This document shows, one piece after another, positions 1-5,520 of a stretch of 5,520 bases of DNA. Below the pieces are notes generated by a model. It saw nothing but the letters and a program-made list of their open reading frames with translations, was not told the origin of the DNA and did not search any database. The position numbers and the translations under genes were made by a program. Origin of the DNA: Pseudomonadota bacterium (GTDB lineage Bacteria > Pseudomonadota > Gammaproteobacteria > Burkholderiales > Ferrovaceae); contig JAJZHC010000100.1 of NCBI GenBank assembly GCA_021804705.1, positions 1 through 5,520 on the forward strand, written 5' to 3'. Positions within the stretch are counted from its first letter, which is position 1; each line of letters starts with the position of its first letter.

Positions 1-416
1 GTGATTTTGCCGACAAACTGGTTGCGCGCACTGGTGCGCATGGAAAAGCGTCGCAGCAAGTGCTGAAAGGCATCGAAGTGATCCACGCCTTTCATCAACG
101 CATCCAGAATGCGCTGATACTCGGCTTCACCTGCCCGGAACAGGCGAATGATCTGCTGCCCCTGTTCGGTAAGACGGGTTCCGCCTCCGTCTTTGCCCCC
201 TACGGAGCAGATCACCAGCGGTTGCTCGGACTGGTTGTTGATGGCGTCTACGGCATCCCAGGCGCCCTTGTAGCTCATGCCCACGGTGCGCGCGGCTGCC
301 GAAATCGACCCGGTTTCGGCGATGGCCTCGAGCAGGTCTACCCGCCGCCCCCCCAGAAATGAGGCGCCGTCCTTTTCCAGCAGCAGTCTGCCCTTCAGCC
401 CGGAAACCTTTTTCAC
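1..416 (-). CDS. modE: ModE, molybdate-responsive transcriptional regulator (partial, C-terminus outside window)
   Basis: Cytoplasmic regulator that binds molybdate and then binds DNA, in known cases repressing mod transport genes and activating some molybdoenzyme genes. The visible 138 residues hold the winged helix-turn-helix domain. Residues about 37-60 (SISAAARTVGMSYKGAWDAV and what follows) match the ModE recognition helix region. A glycine-rich wing, GGKDGGGTRLT, lies at 73-83. Residues 128-138 (TSARNQFVGKI) begin the first Mop-type molybdate-binding domain, where the window ends. E. coli ModE has 262 residues, so roughly half is missing. I chose the GTG at 416-414. No ATG, GTG or TTG lies in frame just upstream, and the ATG at 427 runs into a stop after four codons. 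The Shine-Dalgarno is weak (GGGG, 5 nt away). The gene follows modC after 17 bp and is the fifth mod gene of the operon. Family assignment is firm; the exact start is likely. Confidence 0.93.
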   Translation of the reverse strand, partial: MKKVSGLKGRLLLEKDGASFLGGRRVDLLEAIAETGSISAAARTVGMSYKGAWDAVDAINNQSEQPLVICSVGGKDGGGTRLTEQGQQIIRLFRAGEAEYQRILDALMKGVDHFDAFQHLLRRFSMRTSARNQFVGKI

Positions 417-433
417 GCGTGCCCCATGGTCCG

Positions 434-1198
434 TTAAAACGAAAAAATCCGCTCGCCCTGCAGCGGTGCGTGGCCTGCCCATGCCGTGATGAGCTCATTT
501 TGCGGATTCTGCAGGACTGCCTCAGGTGTGCCGGCCTGAAGCACGCGTCCATGATCATAAATGACCAGGCGGTCGGCCAGTGCCAGCGCCTCGCCCAGAT
601 CATGCGTGATGATCACCATGGGGATGCCCAATGTACGCTGCAGGGCTTTCAGTTCGTTGCGAATGCTGCGCCGGACCGCCAGATCCACTGCCGACAGGGG
701 CTCATCCAGCAACAACACCCTGGGTTTGCGCATCAGGGCGCGCGCCAGGGCCACCCGTTGGCGCTGACCGCCCGAGAGCGCGCCGGGATGGCGCTGCTCC
801 AGCCCCTCCAGATGAAAGCGCGCCAGCATCGCCGCACACGCTGCTGCCGCCTCACTGCTGCGCGGCTGGAGATGCCCATACAGCACATTTTCACGGGTCG
901 TCATGTGCGGAAACAACGCATGGTGCTGAAACAGGTAGCCGATTTCACGCGACTGGGGCGGCAAGTCGATGCCTGCGCGCGTATCGTGGAAAACCCTGTC
1001 CCCCAGCTGGATATGCCCTTCATCGGGCTTCACCAGTCCAGCGATGGTCTGGAAAGTCAGCGACTTGCCAGCGCCGGAGGGGCCAAACAACACCACGATT
1101 TCACGCCCGGCCTGCCAGGACACATCCATGGAAAAGCCGCTGGCGAAGGCCTTCCTGAAGCAAACGGAAAGCGCTATATCCATCGGCTCGAGGTCCAT
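434..1198 (-). CDS. modC: ModC, molybdate ABC transporter ATP-binding protein, short form without TOBE domain
   Basis: ATPase subunit that powers molybdate import through ModB. All ABC elements are visible in the 254-residue reading: Walker A GPSGAGKS (39-46), Q-loop Gln91 in LFQHHALFPHM, signature LSGGQRQRVALARAL (141-155), Walker B VLLLDEP (161-167), D-loop SAVD (169-172, more often SALD) and H-loop His199 in IITHD. Typical ModC proteins have about 350 residues, with a C-terminal TOBE/Mop molybdate-binding domain. This one stops soon after the ATPase core (ending GERIFSF), and modE begins 17 bp later, so the domain is absent rather than frameshifted away. The start is ambiguous. ATG at 1198 is used here. 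ATG at 1183 (MDIALSVCF, 249 residues) also fits the family's N-terminus. Either start overlaps the end of modB, by 25 or 10 nt, which suggests translational coupling. The general role is certain; the symbol rests on the neighbours. Confidence 0.93.
   Translation of the reverse strand: MDLEPMDIALSVCFRKAFASGFSMDVSWQAGREIVVLFGPSGAGKSLTFQTIAGLVKPDEGHIQLGDRVFHDTRAGIDLPPQSREIGYLFQHHALFPHMTTRENVLYGHLQPRSSEAAAACAAMLARFHLEGLEQRHPGALSGGQRQRVALARALMRKPRVLLLDEPLSAVDLAVRRSIRNELKALQRTLGIPMVIITHDLGEALALADRLVIYDHGRVLQAGTPEAVLQNPQNELITAWAGHAPLQGERIFSF
442..466 (-). terminator. Terminator-like hairpin and U-tract at the end of modC, before modE
   Basis: Read on the minus strand, CCGCT (466-462) pairs with AGCGG (453-449) around an 8-nt loop. 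One A follows, then six T (447-442). The structure lies within the last codons of modC and ends 25 nt before the modE GTG. The stem is only 5 bp, so termination would be partial at best. It could lower modE expression relative to modABC, or be fortuitous. Confidence 0.3.
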
Positions 1199-1839
1199 TT
1201 TCCCGCAAGGTAGATGACGGTTCCGGAGATGATCGTGAGCAGGATGGCCAGCGTCTGCGCCAGCGCATCGTCGCCACTCTGAAACGCCGAGTAAATGGAG
1301 AGCGGCAGGGTGCTGGTCTTGCCGGGAATGTTGCCGGCAATCATCAGGGTGGCGCCAAACTCGCCCAAAGCCCGCGCAAAGGCCAGCAGAATTCCAGCCA
1401 TGATGCCGCCCCTGGCGAGCGGCAATACCACCTTGATCACCGTTTCCCATTCGGACTTTCCAAGCACGGTACTGGCATGGATCAGGTCCTGATCCACCGC
1501 CTCGATGGCCGCGCGCGACACGCGCACCATGAGGGGCAATGCCACCACGAATGCTGCCAGGGCTGCCCCCTGCCAGGTGAAGACGAAAGACCAGCCGGTC
1601 AGCCGGTACAACGGCGCGCCAATCCAGCCCTCGCGCCCCAGGAGCAGCACCAGGGCGTAGCCCACCACGGTGGGAGGCAATACCAGCGGGATGGAGATCA
1701 GTACATCGAGCAGGTGCTTGCCACGAAAATTGTGGCGCGCCAGAAAATAGGCCAGGACGATGCCCACCAGCGCGATCAGCAGCGTGGCGCTGAGCGACAC
1801 CCACAGCGAGAGCTTTGCGGCCGTCAGGATGGTTTCCAT
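1174..1839 (-). CDS. modB: ModB, molybdate ABC transporter permease
   Basis: Inner-membrane channel subunit of the molybdate importer, forming a dimer contacted by ModC inside the cell and ModA outside. The 221 residues match the usual ModB length. I see about five hydrophobic segments, near residues 9-34, 43-67, 84-106, 133-156 and 191-212. The cytoplasmic EAA loop that docks the ATPase spans about 113-140 (EAVDQDLIHASTVLGKSEWE and on to VVLPL). RALGEFGAT at 156-164 is a hallmark of the ModB/CysT-type permeases. The ATG shares its A with the stop codon of mop (TAATG), and no strong Shine-Dalgarno is visible, so translation is probably coupled to mop. The last codons overlap the start of modC. 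A sulfate or tungstate permease would look similar, but the adjacent modA, mop and modE point to molybdate, with tungstate as a likely secondary substrate. Confidence 0.95.
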   Translation of the reverse strand: METILTAAKLSLWVSLSATLLIALVGIVLAYFLARHNFRGKHLLDVLISIPLVLPPTVVGYALVLLLGREGWIGAPLYRLTGWSFVFTWQGAALAAFVVALPLMVRVSRAAIEAVDQDLIHASTVLGKSEWETVIKVVLPLARGGIMAGILLAFARALGEFGATLMIAGNIPGKTSTLPLSIYSAFQSGDDALAQTLAILLTIISGTVIYLAGKWTSSRWI

Positions 1840-2042
1840 TACTTCATGATCATGACTTCGGTGGACTTGATGAGGGCCACCACCTGGTCACCCACCTCCA
1901 GCGCCATCTCTTCGGCGCTGTCGCGTGTGATGATGGACACGATCCGGTGCTCGCCCGACTTCATGGTGACCTGGCACTCCACATCGCCTTTTTTGATGGC
2001 AATAACTTCCCCAGCCAGTTTGTTCTGTCCGCTGATTTTCAC
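1839..2042 (-). CDS. mop: Mop, stand-alone molbindin (single TOBE/Mop domain)
   Basis: Small cytoplasmic molybdate/tungstate-binding protein. Known molbindins are about 68 residues and form hexamers that store or buffer the oxyanion. The 67 residues span a single Mop domain: MKISGQNKLAGEVIAIKKGD at the start, ITRDSAEEMAL at 39-49 and VVALIKSTEVMI at 54-65. Family members usually read S-A/G-R-N-x-L near the N-terminus; here the Arg is Gln (SGQN). The frame is open upstream to an ATG at 2084, but I chose the GTG at 2042. It has an AGAGGAG Shine-Dalgarno 7 nt away, gives the standard molbindin length, and avoids overlap with the end of modA. The gene lies between modA and modB, with its stop overlapping modB's ATG. 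It may stand in for the TOBE domain missing from ModC, though that is an inference. Confidence 0.92.
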   Translation of the reverse strand: MKISGQNKLAGEVIAIKKGDVECQVTMKSGEHRIVSIITRDSAEEMALEVGDQVVALIKSTEVMIMK

Positions 2043-2049
2043 TGAAGCA

Positions 2050-2056
2050 CTCCTCT
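2050..2056 (-). promoter_or_regulatory. Ribosome binding site of mop
   Basis: AGAGGAG on the minus strand, followed by a 7-nt spacer (TGCTTCA) and the GTG at 2042. This is the strongest Shine-Dalgarno within the mod genes. It decides the start of mop in favour of the GTG over the upstream in-frame ATG at 2084. Confidence 0.8.
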
Positions 2057-2066
2057 GGTCGACAAA

Positions 2067-2079
2067 CGCTATTTTAGCG
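2067..2079 (-). repeat. Short perfect inverted repeat across the modA stop codon
   Basis: CGCTA-AAA-TAGCG read on the minus strand: 5-bp arms around a 3-nt loop, containing the modA TAG stop and ending 10 nt before the mop Shine-Dalgarno. There is no T-tract after it, so it is not a terminator. It could be a small mRNA hairpin between modA and mop, or chance. A consensus ModE operator has longer arms and a wider centre, so I do not call it one. Confidence 0.3.
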
Positions 2080-2821
2080 CCCAATCGAAGCCATGTTTCT
2101 CGAAAAGTGCCCGAGCCTCCGGACGTGTCAGGAAATCAAGGAATGCCCGGGCCTGTTCGGGGTTTTTGCTGTGCGCCATGACGGCTGCCGGGTAGCGTAC
2201 CACTTGATGGGAGCCCGCCGGGGCAAGCGCCACGCGCACCACCTTCCCGGGCAATAGCGCCGCATCCGTGGAAAATACGATGCCCGCATCCACCTCGCCA
2301 CGCGCCACGTAGTCGAGGACCTGGCGCACATCCTGCCCATAAACCAGTTTGGGCCGGACGGAGTCCCATAATCCCAGGTGGCGCAACACCTCCATGGCAT
2401 ATTGGCCCGCTGGCACGAAGCCCGGATCACCAATGGCCACCCGCCCGGCGCCAGAAAGATCTGAAAACCCCTTGATGCGCCCCGGATCATGCCTCGGCAC
2501 CACCAGCACCAGTTCGTTGGACAGCAGCACCACGCGGGTCCCCTCCAAAACCAGCTGGTGCGCCTGTAACTGGTCCATGGGCTGGGGTGCAGCGCTGATG
2601 AAGACGTCTGCGGGCGCTCCACCTTCAATCTGGCGCGCCAGCATGCCGGAAGCTGCAAAGTTGTAGAACAGGTGCGTACCAGGATGCCCTTGCTCAAATA
2701 CCGGCCTCGCCTCGTTCAGTGGCGCGGCCAGGCTGGCTGCGGCAGATACCACCAGGTCCACGGCCTGGGCGCCGACACAGCAAAAAAAGAGCACGACGCC
2801 GAGCAGGCATTCAGCTTTCAT
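2069..2821 (-). CDS. modA: ModA, periplasmic molybdate-binding protein
   Basis: Secreted solute-binding protein that captures molybdate in the periplasm and delivers it to ModBC. It has 250 residues; E. coli ModA has 257. Residues 1-20 form a signal peptide with a hydrophobic core (LLGVVLFFCCVG) and a probable cleavage after AQA (18-20). There is no convincing lipobox. Family motifs follow: VSAAASL (25-31), FAASGMLARQIEGGAPADVF (55-74), GDPGFVPAGQYA (131-142), QDVRQVLDYV (163-172) and GIVFSTDA (180-187). From memory of E. coli ModA, ligand residues Ser12, Ser39, Ala125 and Val152 correspond to Ser30, Ser58, Ala138 and Val165, all kept. Tyr170 corresponds to Phe183, a change. I chose the ATG at 2821 because the signal peptide begins there; the open frame reaching 2944 only covers the upstream gene. 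This ATG lies 11 nt inside that gene and has no clear Shine-Dalgarno, suggesting translational coupling. Confidence 0.95.
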   Translation of the reverse strand: MKAECLLGVVLFFCCVGAQAVDLVVSAAASLAAPLNEARPVFEQGHPGTHLFYNFAASGMLARQIEGGAPADVFISAAPQPMDQLQAHQLVLEGTRVVLLSNELVLVVPRHDPGRIKGFSDLSGAGRVAIGDPGFVPAGQYAMEVLRHLGLWDSVRPKLVYGQDVRQVLDYVARGEVDAGIVFSTDAALLPGKVVRVALAPAGSHQVVRYPAAVMAHSKNPEQARAFLDFLTRPEARALFEKHGFDWALK

Positions 2822-4595
2822 AACGACGATTGGTGAACAGCGAGTTGCCGGGCAAGAGCTTGGCCTGTTTTTTGGCCCCGGAAGCCACGCGGGATACCTC
2901 CATGTACGAGGTGAACAACCCGGGTGGAACCACCACTGCGCCAATGGAAAGTGACGTGATCTCGTGGAACTCTTTTTTCATTTGACGATTTTCGGTGAAG
3001 TAGCCCCCGCGGTCCAGATCTTCCTGGCTGAAGTAGGCACGGACGGTACGGGAAAATTCTTCCAGTGCTTTCTGGCAACGTTCCTCCCAGTCCTGGCTTC
3101 GGAACAGGATGATGAAATCATCGCCGCCGATATGACCCAGAAAATCCAGGTCACGATCGCACACGCTGGCAAGGATGTTGGCCGTCAGCTGGATGACGGC
3201 ATCTCCTGCACTGAAGCCATAGACATCATTGTACGGCTTGAAATGGTCCAGATCACAGTAGCACGCACAGAACGAAGCCTTGCTGCGCAACAGGCCGTCC
3301 ACATGTTCGTGAATGGGCACGTTGCCTGGCAACTGGGTCAGCGGGTTGGCGTATTTTGCCGCCTGGATCTGCATCTCGGTAATCACCCGAATCAGATCCT
3401 GTCCATGGGCCACGCCGTAATAGCGTCCATTGTCGGTGACGATGAAGCCCTGCACCAGATGGCGTCGCTCTGCACTCCCCAGCAGCTTGCTGATCTCCTG
3501 CACCGTAGCCGCTTTGTCTACCAGCAGAGGTTTGGGGTCCATGTACTGGGTACAGGATTTTTTACCGAACAGTTCATGATGATATTTTTGGGCAAAACTG
3601 CCAAACAGTGCAGAGCGTGTGATCAGGCCCACGGGCACTTCATCTTCCCTGACTACCGGAATGGACTCGATTTGCGGATTTTCCTCAAAAAGGTGAAACA
3701 CCTCATCGTTGGTCTGCAACGTCGTGGCTGGCATGATTCGGTGAATCACATCACGCGCCACGATGGAATCCCTGCCCCATGTCGTCTCCCCATGCATGGG
3801 CGAGGCGGTGACGCTTTTGATGGTGCGCGCCACATTGTCCGAAACCATGAGCCCCGGGTTGGCATGGGGTCGCGCAAAAAAGTAGCCCTGTCCATACGGC
3901 ACGCCCAGGCTTTTGATCAACATGAGTTCGGCATGCGTCTCGATGCCTTCGGCAATGACTTCACACTTCGCGCGTCGGGCAATTTCCTGAATGGAGCGAA
4001 CGAACTGCGCCTTGACGGGATCGTTCTCGATGTTCTGCACGAAATGCCGGTCAATCTTGACGAAGGCAGGCCTCAATTCAGACCACAGACGAAGACTGGA
4101 AAACCCCTCGCCCAGATCATCGATGGCCACTGAAAACCCTTCACTGCAACATTGCGCAACAGCCTGACTCAGCTTTTCAAGACCGTAATCGACGATCCGC
4201 TCACCTTCGGTCAGCTCGATCACGATCTTCGAGGCGGCAATATCCCCCTGATACAGCCCCATGCCCCCGGCGCGTGCCGTGAGGCTGTGCCGCACCAGGG
4301 TGTCGGGACTGATGTTGAGAAACAAACGGCCAGGCAGGCGCATCTGCTGGAAAGACGCCATGAGCACCTTATGGCAGAGACGCTCGGTCTCATATTGCAG
4401 GCCACACTCGGTGGCCGCCTTGAGCAGACTGATGGGCGAATGCAGGGGGCTGTCGGAGGGACCACGGATCAGCCCTTCATAGCCAAAGATTTCAGCGCTA
4501 TGGAGATCGACAATGGGCTGATACAAGGCCGTCAGCTGTTCGGTGTTGATGATTTCCCTGACCAGGTCATAATCATCCAGTTCCAAATGCCACAT
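2811..4595 (-). CDS. EAL-CBS-CBS-GGDEF cyclic di-GMP turnover protein
   Basis: Soluble 594-residue protein with no signal peptide or membrane segment. An N-terminal EAL phosphodiesterase domain (about 15-250) keeps the expected catalytic residues: Glu40 (as EGL), Asn94 in LNISP, Glu127 in ELTEG, Asp159-Asp160 in DDLGEGFSSL, Lys180 in VKID, Glu216 in AEGIET and Gln236 in GQGYFF. A CBS pair follows (about 277-408); such pairs usually bind adenine nucleotides. The C-terminal GGDEF domain (about 415-586) begins with NPLTQLPGN and has Asp448 in DLDHF, Asn456-Asp457 and Asp465. Its active-site motif is GGDDF (490-494), preceded by an RDLD inhibitory-site motif (481-484) at normal spacing. It may therefore both make and break c-di-GMP, or use the GGDEF part as a sensor. 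I recall this domain order as a known proteobacterial family. The ATG at 4595 has an excellent Shine-Dalgarno. The stop lies within modA. Confidence 0.93.
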   Translation of the reverse strand: MWHLELDDYDLVREIINTEQLTALYQPIVDLHSAEIFGYEGLIRGPSDSPLHSPISLLKAATECGLQYETERLCHKVLMASFQQMRLPGRLFLNISPDTLVRHSLTARAGGMGLYQGDIAASKIVIELTEGERIVDYGLEKLSQAVAQCCSEGFSVAIDDLGEGFSSLRLWSELRPAFVKIDRHFVQNIENDPVKAQFVRSIQEIARRAKCEVIAEGIETHAELMLIKSLGVPYGQGYFFARPHANPGLMVSDNVARTIKSVTASPMHGETTWGRDSIVARDVIHRIMPATTLQTNDEVFHLFEENPQIESIPVVREDEVPVGLITRSALFGSFAQKYHHELFGKKSCTQYMDPKPLLVDKAATVQEISKLLGSAERRHLVQGFIVTDNGRYYGVAHGQDLIRVITEMQIQAAKYANPLTQLPGNVPIHEHVDGLLRSKASFCACYCDLDHFKPYNDVYGFSAGDAVIQLTANILASVCDRDLDFLGHIGGDDFIILFRSQDWEERCQKALEEFSRTVRAYFSQEDLDRGGYFTENRQMKKEFHEITSLSIGAVVVPPGLFTSYMEVSRVASGAKKQAKLLPGNSLFTNRRYES

Positions 4596-4604
4596 CCTGA
4601 AAAA

Positions 4605-4611
4605 CCTCCTT
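4605..4611 (-). promoter_or_regulatory. Ribosome binding site of the EAL-CBS-GGDEF gene
   Basis: AAGGAGG on the minus strand with a 9-nt spacer to the ATG at 4595. It is close to the ideal anti-16S complement and fixes the start codon. It implies efficient initiation at what may be the first gene of the mod transcript. Confidence 0.85.
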
Positions 4612-4656
4612 CTGCGCGGGACTATTAAAAGCCCGCCCCACCCTAACCCTGAAAAT

Positions 4657-4672
4657 TGACAAATTCATGACA
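4657..4672. repeat. Direct repeat TGACA-N6-TGACA in the intergenic region
   Basis: Two TGACA copies on the plus strand, at 4657-4661 and 4668-4672, with an 11-bp period that puts them on the same face of the helix. They lie about 60-75 bp upstream of the EAL-CBS-GGDEF start codon. This is a possible regulator site, but two 5-mers can easily occur by chance. Confidence 0.25.
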
Positions 4673-4694
4673 GGAAGCCGCTAGTGGCAGCCCC

Positions 4695-5520
4695 CTACCC
4701 GAACACCCTGCTTTCGAATGTCACAGGAGAAACGGGATGGGCGAAGAGATAACCCTGACCAAAATCGCAGCCGGCACGCCGCAGCAGATCGCGCTGGCTG
4801 TCCGTTTCGATGCCTTCAGCAATCACCTTGAGCCCCAGCTCGTGCCCCATCACGATAATGGCCTTGGACAGGGCATGATGTTGCGAACCCGACACCAGGT
4901 CTTGCACGAAGGACTGGTCGATCTTGAGATAATCGATGGGAAAACGGTTGATGTAGGATAACGAGGAGTAACCCGTACCAAAATCGTCGATGGCCACCTC
5001 GATCTCGGCATCGCGAAACCCATTGAGCTGCAGATTGACCGAGGAATCGGCGTCCAGCAGCAGGCTCTCGGTGATTTCGATGACGATGTTTTTTCCGGAC
5101 AGGTTCAACGAGCGCATGTAATCAAGCCAAGCGCCCAACCCGCTGACCTTGTCGCGGAACTGAACCGGGGACATGTTGACGCTGACCTTGAATCCTGGAC
5201 ACCTGTTCTCCCAGCGGCTCGCCCAGCGCGAGGCCTCCCTGAAAGCCCAGTCCCCAATCTCCAGGATCAGGCCGGTTTCTTCGGCCAGGGGAATGAACTC
5301 GGCCGGACTGATCATGCCGCGTTCCGGGTGCTCCCAGCGCATCAGGGACTCGGCCTTGTTGATGCGCCCTGTGGCCAGATCCACGACGGGTTGAAAATGC
5401 ATGACGAGCTGGTTTTTCTTGAGCGCCCGGCGCAAATCATTGAGCAGCTTCAGCCGGGACTGGGCCCTTTCCTGCAGCGAATGGGTGAAGAAACTGTAAC
5501 GGTTACGGCCGCTGTTCTTG
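4695..5520 (-). CDS. GGDEF-EAL cyclic di-GMP protein (partial, N-terminus outside window)
   Basis: The last 274 residues of a longer protein; the frame stays open to the right edge. The first visible residues (KNSGRNRYSFF) are the typical end of a GGDEF diguanylate cyclase domain, joined by a short helical linker (about 12-32) to an EAL domain (about 33-270). Expected phosphodiesterase residues are present, numbered from the first visible residue: Glu57 in ESLMRW (EAL reads ESL), Asn115 in VNMSP, Glu148 in EITES, Asp178-Asp179 in DDFGTGYSSL, Lys199 in LKIDQSF, Glu235 in AEGIET and Gln255 in GQGYLFAHP. The EAL domain is therefore probably active in degrading c-di-GMP. Whether the GGDEF half is active, and which sensor domains precede it, cannot be seen. 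It is followed after 99 bp by another EAL protein, but the two are clearly divergent rather than a recent duplication. Confidence 0.93.
   Translation of the reverse strand, partial: KNSGRNRYSFFTHSLQERAQSRLKLLNDLRRALKKNQLVMHFQPVVDLATGRINKAESLMRWEHPERGMISPAEFIPLAEETGLILEIGDWAFREASRWASRWENRCPGFKVSVNMSPVQFRDKVSGLGAWLDYMRSLNLSGKNIVIEITESLLLDADSSVNLQLNGFRDAEIEVAIDDFGTGYSSLSYINRFPIDYLKIDQSFVQDLVSGSQHHALSKAIIVMGHELGLKVIAEGIETDSQRDLLRRAGCDFGQGYLFAHPVSPVTFESRVFG

Larger units (their letters stand above)
4596..4694 (-). other. Intergenic region between the two c-di-GMP genes
   Basis: This 99-bp gap is the only one in the window large enough to hold a promoter for the EAL-CBS-GGDEF/mod genes. On the minus strand it has an AT-rich stretch (TTTGTCAATTTTC) and a GC-rich block ending in TTTTAATAGT. 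TTGTCA and TTTAAT look like -35 and -10 elements but are about 27 nt apart, too far for one sigma-70 promoter. I see no ModE-type palindrome and no convincing terminator for the upstream gene, so readthrough from it remains possible. Confidence 0.4.

Noticed and set aside
348..354. Run of seven C (G7 in modE) as a phase-variation tract
   Set aside because: Seven bases is short for slipped-strand switching. The frame through it is intact and encodes conserved ModE sequence.
1172..1180. CGCTATATC, resembling half of a ModE operator
   Set aside because: It is a single half-site with no matching second arm. It lies in the modB/modC coding overlap, far from any expected promoter.
434..1804. Reading modC as a 456-residue protein starting at 1804
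   Set aside because: The extra N-terminal part is the out-of-frame shadow of modB, with low-complexity, Arg/Gly/Ala-rich sequence. The ABC domain begins at about 1198 or 1183.
2043..2084. Starting mop at the ATG at 2084
   Set aside because: This would overlap modA and add 14 residues that molbindins do not have. The GTG at 2042 has a strong Shine-Dalgarno at ideal spacing.
2782..2788. Run of seven A (T7 in the modA signal peptide) as a frameshift or terminator
   Set aside because: The frame continues normally into the ModA mature domain. No stable GC stem precedes the tract, and it simply encodes Leu-Phe-Phe in the hydrophobic core.
2964..4133. A plus-strand open frame of 389 codons antisense to the EAL-CBS-GGDEF gene
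   Set aside because: It has no recognisable domain or motif and lies fully opposite a gene with clear catalytic motifs. Long antisense open frames are common in GC-rich DNA.
4695..5435. A complete 246-residue EAL-only protein starting at 5435
   Set aside because: That start would be a TTG without a Shine-Dalgarno. The same frame continues upstream into a typical GGDEF domain ending (GRNRYSFF), so the gene is a truncated GGDEF-EAL fusion.

Overview
The window reads as an ordinary proteobacterial chromosome segment. It is moderately GC-rich, has compact gene spacing, and every recognised gene lies on the minus strand, so transcription runs from right to left. The ModABC/ModE set and the c-di-GMP proteins suggest a beta- or gammaproteobacterium. 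A respiratory or chemolithotrophic betaproteobacterium is my guess, but the sequence alone does not fix the taxon. There are no RNA genes, mobile elements, CRISPR arrays or long non-coding stretches.

In transcription order the right part (5520 to 4695) holds the C-terminal 274 residues of a GGDEF-EAL protein whose start lies outside the window. A 99-bp gap follows, the only sizeable intergenic region. It carries a strong ribosome binding site and a short direct repeat. Next is a complete 594-residue EAL-CBS-CBS-GGDEF protein (4595 to 2811). Its stop codon lies inside the start of modA (11-nt overlap), so it is tied to a molybdate uptake operon.

The left half is that operon: modA (periplasmic molybdate-binding protein), mop (67-residue molbindin), modB (permease), modC (ATPase) and modE (molybdate-responsive regulator, cut by the left edge). 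Spacing is tight throughout: an 11-nt overlap, a 26-nt gap with a strong Shine-Dalgarno, a TAATG stop-start overlap, a 25-nt (or 10-nt) overlap, then a 17-nt gap. ModA, ModB and ModC together would import molybdate. Mop would bind it in the cytoplasm, and ModE would sense it and adjust transcription. The ModC here lacks the usual C-terminal TOBE/Mop domain, and the free-standing Mop supplies a comparable module as a separate protein.

I found no clearly new system. The points most worth a second look are the physical coupling of a c-di-GMP turnover protein to molybdate uptake, the split ModC/Mop arrangement, a Tyr-to-Phe change at a molybdate ligand position in ModA, and a terminator-like hairpin just before modE.
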